DNA of 64,000 nt from Oscillospiraceae bacterium (GCA_902779945.1 CACZDN010000016.1:62001-126000), one strand, 5' to 3'. Shown: positions 1 to 8,202, counted from the stretch's first letter. Notes: generated by a model not told the origin, from the sequence alone. Program-made: numbers and translations.

Positions 1-635
1 CGGACCACGCACTCGATCACGCCGCCGACGGAGTCCCCGTCCGCACGGGCACTTTGGATCGCCGCGCGCATCTTCTCACCTGCGGCATCGTCGACGACGG
101 GAAATTCCTTCCCTGCGACCGACGCCTCGAAGGGGCTTCGATCCCAAATCCCGGCGATGGCCGCGATGCGCGCGTCCACCGTGACGCCGCGCCTTTCGAG
201 TATCTTTTTGAGGATCCCGCCCGCGACACAGAGCGGCGCAGTCAGCCTCCCGGAGAAGTGCCCGCCGCCGCTGCAGTCCTGAAAGCCGCCGTATTTTACC
301 TCCGCCGTGTAGTCGGCGTGGCCGGGGCGCGGCATGATCCTGAGCTGCGAATAGTCCTTCGGGCGCGTATTAGCGTTCCGGATGACCGCCGTGAGCGGCG
401 CGCCGCAGGTGAAGCCGTCCTTGAGCCCGCAGAGAAATTCCGGCCTGTCCTCCTCCCTGCGGGGGGTGGACCAGTCGTTCCGGCCCGGGGCGCGGCGGTT
501 CAGAAAGAGCTGGAGCGCGTCCAGGTCCACGGGGATGCCGGCGGGCAGCCCGTCCAGCGTCATGCCGACCGCCTCCGAATGGCTCTGGCCGAAGATGCTC
601 AGCCGCAGTCTTTGTCCGATAAAGGTACTGCTCAT
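1..635 (-). CDS. aroC: Chorismate synthase, 3' end outside the window
   Basis: Makes chorismate from 5-enolpyruvylshikimate-3-phosphate, the last common step of the shikimate pathway, with reduced FMN as cofactor. Reading left from ATG 635, the protein begins MSSTFIGQRLRLSIFGQSHS, which fits the family start with its G-(E/Q)-SH-(G/S) motif. About 50-150 residues in are RRAPGRNDWSTPRREED, the phosphate- and FMN-binding part, then RPGHADYTAEVKYG and the GGGHFSGRLTAP signature. The frame is still open at base 1, so about 210 residues are present of a usual 350-390. The start overlaps the aroA stop by 4 bases (ATGA), so it is the last visible gene of a coupled operon. Identification is secure; the C-terminus is unseen. 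Confidence 0.95.
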   Translation of the reverse strand, partial: MSSTFIGQRLRLSIFGQSHSEAVGMTLDGLPAGIPVDLDALQLFLNRRAPGRNDWSTPRREEDRPEFLCGLKDGFTCGAPLTAVIRNANTRPKDYSQLRIMPRPGHADYTAEVKYGGFQDCSGGGHFSGRLTAPLCVAGGILKKILERRGVTVDARIAAIAGIWDRSPFEASVAGKEFPVVDDAAGEKMRAAIQSARADGDSVGGVIECVV

Positions 636-1894
636 CTCGCGCACCTCCAGAAGTCCTCCCAGAAAGCGGGATAGGATTTTTGTACACAGTGTGCGCCGCC
701 GATCGTTACGCTCTCACGGCACAGGCCGGCGGCGACGGCGGCGCTCATGGCAATGCGGTGATCGTTGCAGGAATCGACCCAACCGCCGCGAAGTCCGCCT
801 GTCCCGTGGATAACGAGGCCATCGGGCAGTTCCTCCACCGCCCCGCCGACGTCGCTTATCAGCTTTGCCGTCGTTTGCAGACGGTCGGACTCCTTCATGC
901 GAAGCCGTGCCGCGTTGATGATGCGCGTGTTCCCCGCCGCCCCGCAGGCAAGCACCGACAGGACCGGAACTAGATCAGGGATGTCGGCGGCGTCAATGGT
1001 GACAGGCCGCAGCTCCGTGCGCCGTACTGTCACCTCGCCCCCGGAGGCTTCGACCGAAGCGCCGAACTGTCTTAATATGTCCAGAACGGCCATGTCCCCC
1101 TGGGCAGAGCGGAGATTCAGCCCACGCACGGTGACGCCCTTTTCACTCAGCGCGCCCATGCAGAGGAAGAAGGCGGCGTTGGACCAGTCCCCTTCCACGC
1201 GCAGGATGCCGGGCAGCGTAAAACGCTGTGAGCCGGGGACGCGCCAGCTCTGTCCCTCCCGCTCGAGCCGGACGCCGGAGAGCGTGAGGGCGTCCTCCGT
1301 CAGGCGTATATAGCCCGCGGATTCCAGCGTCCCCTCCACCGTGACCGTGCTGTCGCCTTCAAGCCGCGGCAGGGCCATCAGCAGACCGGAGAAATACTGG
1401 CTGGACACGTCCCCCGGCAGGCTGTACGTCCCGCTTTTGAGCTGTCCGCCGAAGCACAGCCAGCTTCCGTCCCGGGAAATCGCCATCCCGTGGGCGCGCA
1501 GGACGTCTTCATAGACCTGCATGGGCCGCTCGGGCAGGCGTCCTTCCATTTCGAAATACCCGGAAACGCCCAGTGCCCCGGCCACGGGGAGCAGGAAGCG
1601 CAGCGTCGAGCCGCTCTCCCCGCAGGGGAGCAGACCGCCGCCGACAGGCTTTTGAACGGGCGTGACACGGATGCGGCGTCCGCTCGTTTCGATCCCCGCG
1701 CCGAGCGCTTTGAGGCACTTCGCCGTGGCGAGGATGTCCCTGGAGAAGCCGTCGATCAGAAGCGTTGTTTTCTCCGACCCCAGCGCGGCGCAGATCAGCA
1801 GGCGGTGGGCAACGGATTTGGAGGAGGGAATGCAGACTTCGCCCGCACAGGGCCCCGGTGTCAGCCTGACAGAAAAACTGCGTTCCTTCTTCAT
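632..1894 (-). CDS. aroA: 3-phosphoshikimate 1-carboxyvinyltransferase (EPSP synthase)
   Basis: Transfers enolpyruvate from PEP to shikimate-3-phosphate in the cytoplasm. The 420-residue protein has the expected length and family landmarks: PSSKSVAHRLLICAAL near the N-terminus (catalytic Lys and phosphate contacts), CGESGSTLRFLLP near residue 90, and RMKESDRLQTTAKLI plus DSCNDHRIAMS near the C-terminus. Ala replaces the more common Gly in the GNSGTTxR-like segment only in part, so I do not predict glyphosate behaviour. ATG 1894 is chosen over the in-frame start 21 bases upstream because it gives the same 4-base ATGA overlap with aroB that recurs through this operon. The gene lies between aroB and aroC. 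Confidence 0.95.
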   Translation of the reverse strand: MKKERSFSVRLTPGPCAGEVCIPSSKSVAHRLLICAALGSEKTTLLIDGFSRDILATAKCLKALGAGIETSGRRIRVTPVQKPVGGGLLPCGESGSTLRFLLPVAGALGVSGYFEMEGRLPERPMQVYEDVLRAHGMAISRDGSWLCFGGQLKSGTYSLPGDVSSQYFSGLLMALPRLEGDSTVTVEGTLESAGYIRLTEDALTLSGVRLEREGQSWRVPGSQRFTLPGILRVEGDWSNAAFFLCMGALSEKGVTVRGLNLRSAQGDMAVLDILRQFGASVEASGGEVTVRRTELRPVTIDAADIPDLVPVLSVLACGAAGNTRIINAARLRMKESDRLQTTAKLISDVGGAVEELPDGLVIHGTGGLRGGWVDSCNDHRIAMSAAVAAGLCRESVTIGGAHCVQKSYPAFWEDFWRCAR

Positions 1895-2943
1895 CTCAGC
1901 CCCGCCTCCAGCCATTTGTACGCCTCCTCCGCCGTCAGGGGGAGGATATCGCAGGAGCCGATCGCGCGCGGCACGATCAGGTGCAGCCTGCCGCCGGAAA
2001 TCTTCTTGTCAAGCAGCAAGGCGTCATACAGCTCATCCGCGCTGTACGCCGTCTCGGTCGGGAGACCGAAGGCGCGCAGGAGAGCGATCACCGCGTCCCG
2101 GTCATCCGGGGCGAGCAGGCCCTCGGCGCAGGCCGCGCGGCAGATCATCGCCATGCCGACAGCCACGGCCTCCCCGTGCAAAAGCGCGTAGGCGCTGCGG
2201 CTCTCGACCGCGTGGCCGAAGGTATGGCCCAGGTTCAAAAGCCGCCGCCTGCCGGTGTCCCGCTCGTCCTCCGCGACGATCTCGGCCTTGCGTCTGACGC
2301 AGGTCTCGATCACCTCGCCAGGCTCGATGTCGTCCTTTCGGAGCTTTTCAAAGAGCGCCCTGTCGCCGAGGACAGCGTACTTGACAACCTCCGCAAAGCC
2401 CGCGCGCAGCTCGCGTCCGGGCAGGGTGTTCAGGGTATCGGTGTCGCAGAGGACCAGGGCGGGCTGGTAAAAGGCCCCCACCTGGTTTTTGCCCTGGGGC
2501 AGGTCGATGGCGGTCTTGCCGCCGACGGAGGAGTCCACCGCCGCCAGAAGCGTCGTCGGGACCTGGACGCAGGCGATGCCGCGCTGATAGGTCGCCGCCG
2601 CGAAGCCGGACAGATCGCCGGTCACACCGCCGCCGAGGGCGACGACGCAGTCGCTTCTCGTAAAGCGATTTGCGGCCAGAAATTCCAGCAGCTCCCCGTA
2701 GCGGCGCAGGCACTTGGTCGCCTCCCCCGCGGGAAAGACAAGGGACGCCGTCTCGAGTCCGGCGGAGCGCAGGCTCCCGAGCGCCCGCTCCCCGTAGAGG
2801 GGAAAGACGTTCTCACCGGCGATCACCGCGCAGCGCTTCGCCCCGGTGCAGGCGCGCACGCCCGCGCCCAGGCTCTCCAGCAGCCCCGCGCCGATGCGCA
2901 CCTCATAGCTTCCGGAGGGCGCGTTTACCGTCACGCATCGCAT
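1891..2943 (-). CDS. aroB: 3-dehydroquinate synthase
   Basis: Converts DAHP to 3-dehydroquinate using NAD+ and a divalent metal. The 350-residue protein has the NAD-binding ALGGGVTGDLSGFAAATYQRG segment in parts, the PTTLLAAVDSSVGGKTAIDLP substrate segment, and the metal-binding histidines in LNLGHTFGHAVE and LLHGEAVAVGM. ATG 2943 shares one base with the tyrA stop (TGATG), and the end overlaps aroA by 4 bases, so translation is probably coupled on both sides. A longer in-frame extension upstream is low-complexity Arg/Gly-rich shadow sequence over tyrA and was rejected. The C-terminus has normal family length. Confidence 0.95.
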   Translation of the reverse strand: MRCVTVNAPSGSYEVRIGAGLLESLGAGVRACTGAKRCAVIAGENVFPLYGERALGSLRSAGLETASLVFPAGEATKCLRRYGELLEFLAANRFTRSDCVVALGGGVTGDLSGFAAATYQRGIACVQVPTTLLAAVDSSVGGKTAIDLPQGKNQVGAFYQPALVLCDTDTLNTLPGRELRAGFAEVVKYAVLGDRALFEKLRKDDIEPGEVIETCVRRKAEIVAEDERDTGRRRLLNLGHTFGHAVESRSAYALLHGEAVAVGMAMICRAACAEGLLAPDDRDAVIALLRAFGLPTETAYSADELYDALLLDKKISGGRLHLIVPRAIGSCDILPLTAEEAYKWLEAGLR

Positions 2944-3776
2944 CAGCCGTCGATCTCCTCCTTGCGCTTCTTGCCCTCGGCCAGCAGCGCGGTCAGGCCC
3001 TCTCTGTCGCCCGCCGCCATGGCGTCGCGGTAGGCCGCCATGTTTTCGATGATGCAGTCCACCTCGCGGATGAGGTTTTCGCGGTTTTCCAGGAAGAGCT
3101 CGGCCCACATGGCCGGGTTCAGCCAAGCGACGCGGGTCATGTCCTTGTAGCTGCCGGCGGAGAAGCCGTGGTGCAGCTTTGCCGTGGGACTTTTGACATA
3201 GGCGTTGGAGACCACATGCGCAAGCTGGGAGGTGAAGGCGATCATCTCGTCGTGCGCCTCGGCGGTGGTAACCGAATAGCGGCCGAAGCCCGCCGGGGAC
3301 AGGAGCTCCTTCACGCGGTCGAGCAGGAAGATGTCGTCAAACTTCGGGGGGACGATGACCATGGGCTGGCGGACGTACATGCTGGCCTTGGCGTATTTGT
3401 AGCCGGAGTACTGGGTGCCCGCCATGGGGTGCCCGCCGACGAAGGTGAAGCCGTACTCCTCCGCGATGGGGAAGGCGCGCTCGCACACGAGGCGCTTGGT
3501 GCCGCAGCAGTCCATCACGATGGGCCCGGGCCCGATGTACGGGCCGAACTCCCGCAGCGTGTCGATGACCGCCTCGGGAAAGATCGTCAGCAGGACGAGG
3601 TCGCAGTCCCGGATGTTCTCTTTGGTGAGCTCGCCGTCCACGTCGCAGGAGAGCTGCGCGAAGTCCAGGACCGATCTGGTCCTGTTGTGGGCCAGCACGG
3701 TCCAGCCGGCGGCGTGATAAGCCTTGACGAAGCTGCCGCCGATGAGGCCGAGGCCGAAAACGCCGACGGTGCTCAT
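2943..3776 (-). CDS. tyrA: Prephenate dehydrogenase
   Basis: Oxidatively decarboxylates prephenate to 4-hydroxyphenylpyruvate on the tyrosine branch, with NAD(P)+. The 277-residue protein opens with the Rossmann motif VGVFGLGLIGGSF. It contains the diagnostic GGHPMAGTQYSGYKYA active-site segment around residues 115-130 and a helical C-terminal dimerisation half. There is no C-terminal ACT domain, so any feedback control by tyrosine would have to act elsewhere. The start (ATG 3776) overlaps the aroF stop by 4 bases. Arogenate use instead of prephenate cannot be excluded from sequence. Confidence 0.92.
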   Translation of the reverse strand: MSTVGVFGLGLIGGSFVKAYHAAGWTVLAHNRTRSVLDFAQLSCDVDGELTKENIRDCDLVLLTIFPEAVIDTLREFGPYIGPGPIVMDCCGTKRLVCERAFPIAEEYGFTFVGGHPMAGTQYSGYKYAKASMYVRQPMVIVPPKFDDIFLLDRVKELLSPAGFGRYSVTTAEAHDEMIAFTSQLAHVVSNAYVKSPTAKLHHGFSAGSYKDMTRVAWLNPAMWAELFLENRENLIREVDCIIENMAAYRDAMAAGDREGLTALLAEGKKRKEEIDG

Positions 3777-4774
3777 TGCAGCGCCTCCCTCACGGCGCGG
3801 ACCTTTCCGGCCAGCGCTTCAAACTCCTCGGGCCGCAGGCTCTGCGCCCCGTCGCACAGGGCGTGCAGGGGATCGTTGTGGACCTCGATGATGAGGCCGT
3901 CGGCCCCGCCGGCGGTCGCGGCCAGCGCCATCGGGGGCACGAGCCGCGCAATGCCGGTGGCGTGGCTGGGATCGACGATCACGGGCAGGTGGCTCAGCTC
4001 ATGCAGCATGGGCACCGCCGAGAGGTCGAGGGTGTTTCTGGTGTAATCGGAGAAGGTGCGGATGCCGCGCTCGCAGAGGATGACCTGCTCGTTGCCGCTG
4101 GCCATGATGTACTCCGCGCTCATCAGCAGCTCCTTGAGGGTGTTGGCGAGGCCGCGCTTGAGGAGGATGGGCTTGTTCACATGCCCCAGTTCGCGCAAAA
4201 GATCGAAGTTCTGCATGTTGCGCGCCCCGATCTGGATGACGTCCACGTCCTCAAAGAGATGCATGTCGTTGATGTTCATGAGCTCTGTCACGATGGGAAG
4301 GCCCGTCTCCTTCCGCGCGATCCGCAGCAGCTCCAGCCCCTCGGCCTTGAGGCCGGGAAAGTCGTAGGGCGAGGTGCGGGGCTTGAACGCGCCGCCGCGC
4401 AGCATCTGCGCCCCGGCCTGCTTCACCGCCTTCGCAACCGTCACGATCTGCTCCTCGGACTCCACGGAGCAGGGGCCCGCGATCATCACAAAGTTGCCCG
4501 CGCCGATCTTCACGCTGCCGACCTCCACCACCAGGGATTCGGGGTGGAATTTGCGGCTGCTCATCTTGAAGGGCTCGCTCACACGCTTGACGCTGTCCAC
4601 AATGTCCAGGCTCTCCACGAGGTCGATATCGACGGCGGAGGTGTCGCCCACGAGGCCCAGAACGGTCTGGAACTCGCCGTTGGAGATGTGGATGCGCAGG
4701 CCCAGCGCCTTGAGCCACGCGATGAGCCGCGCCATTTTTTCCTCGGATACGCCGTGCTTTAAGACTACGATCAT
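3773..4774 (-). CDS. aroF: DAHP synthase, type I-beta with N-terminal ferredoxin-like domain
   Basis: Condenses PEP with erythrose-4-phosphate, the entry step of the shikimate pathway. The 333-residue protein has an N-terminal ferredoxin-like regulatory domain (about residues 1-70, like the Thermotoga type), followed by the TIM-barrel. Visible motifs are AGPCSVES (metal-binding Cys), LRGGAFKPRTSPYDF, QIGARNMQNFDLL, KRGLANTLKE and DPSHATG (metal-binding His). ATG 4774 is preceded by an AGGAGG Shine-Dalgarno 8 bases upstream. A longer reading would run back through the attenuator hairpin and is rejected. It is the first enzyme gene of the operon and sits directly behind the attenuator, so it is the expected control point. 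Confidence 0.95.
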   Translation of the reverse strand: MIVVLKHGVSEEKMARLIAWLKALGLRIHISNGEFQTVLGLVGDTSAVDIDLVESLDIVDSVKRVSEPFKMSSRKFHPESLVVEVGSVKIGAGNFVMIAGPCSVESEEQIVTVAKAVKQAGAQMLRGGAFKPRTSPYDFPGLKAEGLELLRIARKETGLPIVTELMNINDMHLFEDVDVIQIGARNMQNFDLLRELGHVNKPILLKRGLANTLKELLMSAEYIMASGNEQVILCERGIRTFSDYTRNTLDLSAVPMLHELSHLPVIVDPSHATGIARLVPPMALAATAGGADGLIIEVHNDPLHALCDGAQSLRPEEFEALAGKVRAVREALQ

Positions 4775-4793
4775 TTCTTTTTCCTCCTGAAAT

Positions 4794-4823
4794 ACAAAAA
4801 CCGCACAGGATAACCTGTGCGGC
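4794..4823 (-). terminator. Attenuator terminator in the aro operon leader
   Basis: On the minus strand a perfect 9-bp stem (4801-4809 with 4814-4822, four-base loop) is followed by TTTTTGTATTT. It lies between the leader peptide and the aroF Shine-Dalgarno, so it would end transcription before the enzymes. This is the terminator half of a peptide-leader attenuator. Confidence 0.9.
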
Positions 4824-4857
4824 AAAACAGCTTGGGTCCGTCTTTTTTGCGCCACAA
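4815..4857 (-). promoter_or_regulatory. Predicted antiterminator of the aro leader
   Basis: Segment 4845-4857 is complementary to 4815-4827 on the minus strand over 13 positions with two central mismatches and one G-U pair. Pairing would consume one arm of the terminator stem. The upstream arm begins about 8 bases after the leader stop codon. A ribosome finishing the leader would mask it, while one stalled at the Tyr codons would leave it free. This is inferred folding, not measured. Confidence 0.7.
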
Positions 4858-4864
4858 ATTATCC

Positions 4865-4921
4865 TTACCCGCGAGAGCCGGTAAAGAGATAATAATAGGC
4901 GTAGAAAAGACCGGTTTTCAT
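4865..4921 (-). CDS. Phe/Tyr-rich leader peptide of the aro operon
   Basis: An 18-codon ORF encodes MKTGLFYAYYYLFTGSRG. It has four Tyr and two Phe among 18 residues, including three consecutive Tyr codons (4889-4897). An AGGAG Shine-Dalgarno precedes its ATG by 8-9 bases. It lies about 30 bases downstream of a consensus promoter and ahead of an intrinsic terminator. The position and codon content match classical transcription-attenuation leader peptides: scarcity of charged tRNA-Tyr or tRNA-Phe would stall the ribosome and favour readthrough into aroF. It is too short for standard gene callers. Function is inferred from architecture. Confidence 0.88.
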   Translation of the reverse strand: MKTGLFYAYYYLFTGSRG

Positions 4922-4956
4922 TCTTACAAACTCCTGTTTCTGAATTTGACGTCTGC

Positions 4957-4985
4957 ATTTTAACGCAAAAGCGCCATACTGTCAA
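4957..4985 (-). promoter_or_regulatory. Promoter of the aro operon
   Basis: Minus-strand TTGACA (4980-4985), a 17-base spacer and TAAAAT (4957-4962) make a near-consensus sigma-A promoter. Transcription would begin near 4950, about 30 bases before the leader peptide ATG. Confidence 0.88.
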
Positions 4986-5179
4986 GCTGCATAAGAATAC
5001 GAAGAATCTCGCCCCGCCGCCTTGTTTTTTGGAAATAACCACAAAGGGGGGCGGCGCTTTGCGACCTTTTTCGTCTCTTCCCGAAAAATTCATGATTTTG
5101 CTCTGGCGTTTACATAAAAACTGTGTTATGATGACTCAAATGCGAAAACCGAATCCATTATATAGAAAGAGTTGGTTTT

Positions 5180-6157
5180 ATGAAAAAAGCGCTTATTCCC
5201 CTGCTTTTGATCCTGACCCTGCTGCTGACGGGATGCAGCGGTCTCTCCTCCCCCGCAGCGGGCAGCGCGAAGCCCACCGCCACCGCGACGAACACGCCGG
5301 TCCCCACGCCGACCCCCACGCCCACGCCGAAGCCCGTGTCGCCCGAGGTGCAGGCCCTCCAGGTCCGCAACGCCGAGGTCTGGCGCGAGATGCACCGGCG
5401 CGACGGGATGGACGGCCGCCTGATGATCCCCTCGGCCGGCATCAACGTCGCCCTCTTCACCTGGATCGACGCCTCCGTTGCCGAGACCGACCCCGACAAG
5501 ATCGTCGAGCAGGTGCGTCAGCTCATCGTGGACTACGAGGACAGCGCCCTGCTGTACAACGACGGGCTGGGCAACGTGATCGCGGACCACTCCAATCAGG
5601 ACTTTCTCACGCTCTCGACCGTAAAGCCCGGCGACCCGGCCTACATCCTCGCGGGCGACCATGTGGTCAGTCTCGTCTGCGATCTTGTGACCGACGGCAT
5701 CAACACCGGCACTGGCATCACGGACTCGGCCAACAGGCAGATCACCGCCGGCGAGGATTACACCTGCTACACCTGTCTGGAGGACTGGACCCATATTCAG
5801 GTCGTCGGCTTCAAGATCACCGATCAGGACTTTTTCGATGTGGACCGCTTTGACGTCGTCGGCAAGACCCCGCGGGACGGCGAGACAGCGTCCGCCCAGA
5901 GCGCGGCGGCTACCCCCGTGCCCGCGCAGGTCACGCCGGCCTCCGCTACGCCGATGCCGACGCCCACGCCGATCTACACGCCCGTGGTCTCTCCCACGCC
6001 GAGTCCGACACCCACGGCCGAGCCGCGCCGCAATGACCCGGCCGATACCAATGACCCCTATTACGATTACTATGACATCCTCGGCGGCTACGACATCTAT
6101 GCCGACGCGGACTCCTCCGGCGCCTCCTCCAGTGTTGACGGCGGGTATCTGACGTAA
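5180..6157 (+). CDS. Lipoprotein with a sortase-like domain
   Basis: The 325-residue protein begins with a lipoprotein signal peptide (LLLTGCS lipobox, Cys about residue 19), then a Thr/Pro-rich linker (about 25-52) built of TPTP units. The folded part (about 60-220) has a sortase-like order: GRLMIPSAGINVALF, then IADHSNQDFLTLSTVKPGD (a His before a Phe and a Leu-x-Val-x-x-GD segment), then YTCYTCLEDW. His and Cys positions fit the sortase catalytic pair, but the usual Arg after the Cys strand is not evident. The C-terminus is another Pro/Thr linker ending in a Tyr/Asp-rich tail. The RBS is weak (GAAAGAG). Sortase-like is a family guess from motif order; a catalytically altered or binding-only version is possible. 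Confidence 0.55.
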   Translation: MKKALIPLLLILTLLLTGCSGLSSPAAGSAKPTATATNTPVPTPTPTPTPKPVSPEVQALQVRNAEVWREMHRRDGMDGRLMIPSAGINVALFTWIDASVAETDPDKIVEQVRQLIVDYEDSALLYNDGLGNVIADHSNQDFLTLSTVKPGDPAYILAGDHVVSLVCDLVTDGINTGTGITDSANRQITAGEDYTCYTCLEDWTHIQVVGFKITDQDFFDVDRFDVVGKTPRDGETASAQSAAATPVPAQVTPASATPMPTPTPIYTPVVSPTPSPTPTAEPRRNDPADTNDPYYDYYDILGGYDIYADADSSGASSSVDGGYLT

Positions 6158-6159
6158 TA

Positions 6160-6291
6160 CTGTCCCTCCCGGCGGCGACAACGTACCCATTTTGAGAGAC
6201 ATACGGCGAGATCACAGCAGGCTGCGATCTCGCCGTATCGTTCTTTCAGGATGATGTCTTGTTCCGCCGGGAGGGTACAAGTCTCTTCTCT
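6160..6291. repeat. Nested palindromic repeat, family A, copy 1
   Basis: An outer inverted repeat (ctccCGGCGG-type, 6160-6175 against 6274-6291) encloses a strong inner hairpin built from TACGGCGAGATC and its complement (about 6211-6238). A second copy with the same order lies at 36711-36836. The inner hairpin also resembles the terminator after the PepSY gene (9705-9738). It could end transcription of the lipoprotein gene. Confidence 0.75.
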
Positions 6292-6342
6292 GCGCTCAAG
6301 CGGCAGGCGGCGCCGGATTTCTGCGTGCCTGCGTCCGTGGAA

Positions 6343-6894
6343 TCACGTGCCCCAGCGGTGTTCACGGCAGCACGCCCCCGTCTCGAGGTCGAGCCAGCGA
6401 AAGACGCCGTCTTCAAAAAGCATGGCGCTGTGAGGGCTCTGCTCCTTCGGAATGGCGGCGGAGCCGGGGTTCAGGATCAGGACGCCGTCGCGCTCCTCGC
6501 ACAGGGGGACATGGATGTGGCCGAAAAGGAAGGCGTCGCCCGGACGGAGACGCGGGTGCTGCTCGGGCGTATACAGGTGGCCGTGGGTGACGAAGATGCG
6601 GCGGTTTCCGTACAGCAGGAGGCTGCAGTCCGCCATGATGGGAAAGTCCAGCACGGCCTGGTCGATCTCCGCGTCGCAGTTGCCGCGCACGCTGCACACG
6701 GGCAGGTCCAGCGCGTTCAGCATCGCGGCGACCTCCATGGGCGCATAGTCCCGGGGAAGAGCGTTGCGCGGGCCGTGATAGAGCGTATCGCCCAGCAGGA
6801 GGAGGCTTTCGGCCTTCTCGTCACGCAGGCGGTCCAGCAGCAGGCGGCAGTAATACGCCGAGCCGTGGACATCGGAGGCGATCAGGAGCTTCAT
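6343..6894 (-). CDS. Metallophosphoesterase, YfcE/MJ0936-like
   Basis: The 183-residue cytoplasmic protein has the full calcineurin-like metallophosphoesterase set: ASDVHGSAYY (DxH), LLLGDTLYH (GD), VRGNCDAE (GNxD), VTHGHLYTP (GHxx) and FGHIHVP (GHxH). Size and motif spacing match the YfcE-type phosphodiesterases, whose natural substrates are poorly known. Its ATG shares one base with the stop of the aminotransferase gene upstream (TAATG), so it is the distal gene of the hisK-aspT unit. No link to amino-acid metabolism follows from the sequence itself. Confidence 0.88.
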   Translation of the reverse strand: MKLLIASDVHGSAYYCRLLLDRLRDEKAESLLLLGDTLYHGPRNALPRDYAPMEVAAMLNALDLPVCSVRGNCDAEIDQAVLDFPIMADCSLLLYGNRRIFVTHGHLYTPEQHPRLRPGDAFLFGHIHVPLCEERDGVLILNPGSAAIPKEQSPHSAMLFEDGVFRWLDLETGACCREHRWGT

Positions 6895-8174
6895 TACGAG
6901 CCGAGCAGGACCTCAGCCGCGGCGATGCGCTGGCAGAGGCAGAAGACTTCCATGCTGCCGTGAAGCTCGCTGATGGAGGGGAAGGACGGGGCGATGCGGA
7001 TGTTCTTGTCCTCGGGGTCCTTACCGTACGGGAAGGTCGCGCCGGCGCTGGTGAACTTGACGCCCGCGTCCGCGCAGAGGGAGACGCAGCGCTTCGCCGT
7101 GCCGGGCAGGCCGTCATAGCTGATGAAGTAGCCGCCGTTGGGGTTGGTCCAGCAGCCGATGCCGTAGGCGCTCAGCCCCGTTTCGAGCGCGGAGAGCACG
7201 TAATCGAACTTGGGGCGCAGATAGTCGGCCTGCTTTTTCATATGGGCTCTGATGCCGTCCACACTCTTGAGATAGTGGACGTGGCGGATCTGGTTGATCT
7301 TGTCGTAGCCGATGGTCTGCACGCCCATCTGTTTGAGCAGGAACTTAACGTTGTTGACGCTCGCGGCGAGGACGGCGACGCCCGCACCGGAGAAGGTGAT
7401 CTTGCTGGTGGACATGAACTCATAGACCATATCCTCGCTGCCGTACTCCCTGCAGGCGTCGAAGATATTCAGCAGCTCGTCGTCCTGCTCACGGAAGCCG
7501 TGGACCAGATAGGCGTTGTCCCAGAAGATGCGGAAGTCGTCCGCCGCGGGCTTGAGGGCCGCGAAGGCGCGGACCGTGTCGGCGGAATAGGTATAGCCCT
7601 GGGGATTGGAGTACTTCGGCACGCACCAGATGCCCTTGACGGTGGGGTCGGACTCCACATACTGGCGCACCAGCTCCATGTCCGGGCCGTCGGGCATCAT
7701 GGGAATATTGATCATCTCGATGCCGAACTCCTGGCAGATGCGGAAGTGCCTGTCATAGCCGGGCACGGGGCAGAGGAAGCGGATCTGGCCCTGCTGGCCC
7801 CACGGCGCGCTGCCGCCGCAGACGCCCAGCACAATGGCCTTGATGACGCAGTCGTACATCAGCGCGAGGCTGGACTGGCCGCCCATGATGATGTTCTCCA
7901 TCGGCAGACCCAGCACCTCGCCGAAGAGCTCCTTGGCCTCGTCCACGCCGGCCAGCTCCCCGTAGTTGCGCACGTCGGTGCCCTTGCGGCTGTAGATCAG
8001 CTCATAGGGGTTCATGCGCAGCATATCCATGCTGAGATTGAGCTGGGTGGGGTCGGGCTTGCCGCGCGACATATCGAGCTTGAGACCGCGGCCTTTGACG
8101 CTCTCATAGCGTGCCAGAAGACCGGACAGCTCCGCGCGCAGCTCGTCCTTGCTCATGGAAAGATATTTGTTCAT
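6894..8174 (-). CDS. Class I aminotransferase, AspT/MocR-like aspartate aminotransferase
   Basis: PLP-dependent aminotransferase of 426 residues. It resembles the aspartate aminotransferase subgroup whose fold matches MocR-type C-terminal domains. Visible are GKPDPTQLNLS near the N-terminus, GGQSSLALM, WCVPKYSNPQGYTYS, FWDNAYLVHGF, and the Schiff-base lysine in SKITFSGAGVAVLA. The likely reaction is aspartate and 2-oxoglutarate to oxaloacetate and glutamate, though other amino donors are possible. ATG 8174 follows a GAGGGA Shine-Dalgarno. An in-frame upstream extension is translated MITE sequence and is rejected. A repeat (8203-8298) separates it from hisK, but all three genes share orientation. 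Confidence 0.88.
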   Translation of the reverse strand: MNKYLSMSKDELRAELSGLLARYESVKGRGLKLDMSRGKPDPTQLNLSMDMLRMNPYELIYSRKGTDVRNYGELAGVDEAKELFGEVLGLPMENIIMGGQSSLALMYDCVIKAIVLGVCGGSAPWGQQGQIRFLCPVPGYDRHFRICQEFGIEMINIPMMPDGPDMELVRQYVESDPTVKGIWCVPKYSNPQGYTYSADTVRAFAALKPAADDFRIFWDNAYLVHGFREQDDELLNIFDACREYGSEDMVYEFMSTSKITFSGAGVAVLAASVNNVKFLLKQMGVQTIGYDKINQIRHVHYLKSVDGIRAHMKKQADYLRPKFDYVLSALETGLSAYGIGCWTNPNGGYFISYDGLPGTAKRCVSLCADAGVKFTSAGATFPYGKDPEDKNIRIAPSFPSISELHGSMEVFCLCQRIAAAEVLLGS

Positions 8175-8202
8175 CGTACATCCCTCGATTCTTGGAATTT
8201 CT

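Noticed and set aside
4775-4957. A T-box riboswitch in the aro leader
   Set aside because: There is no AGGGUGGNACCGCG-like T-box sequence, whereas a leader peptide with Tyr/Phe codons explains the hairpins.
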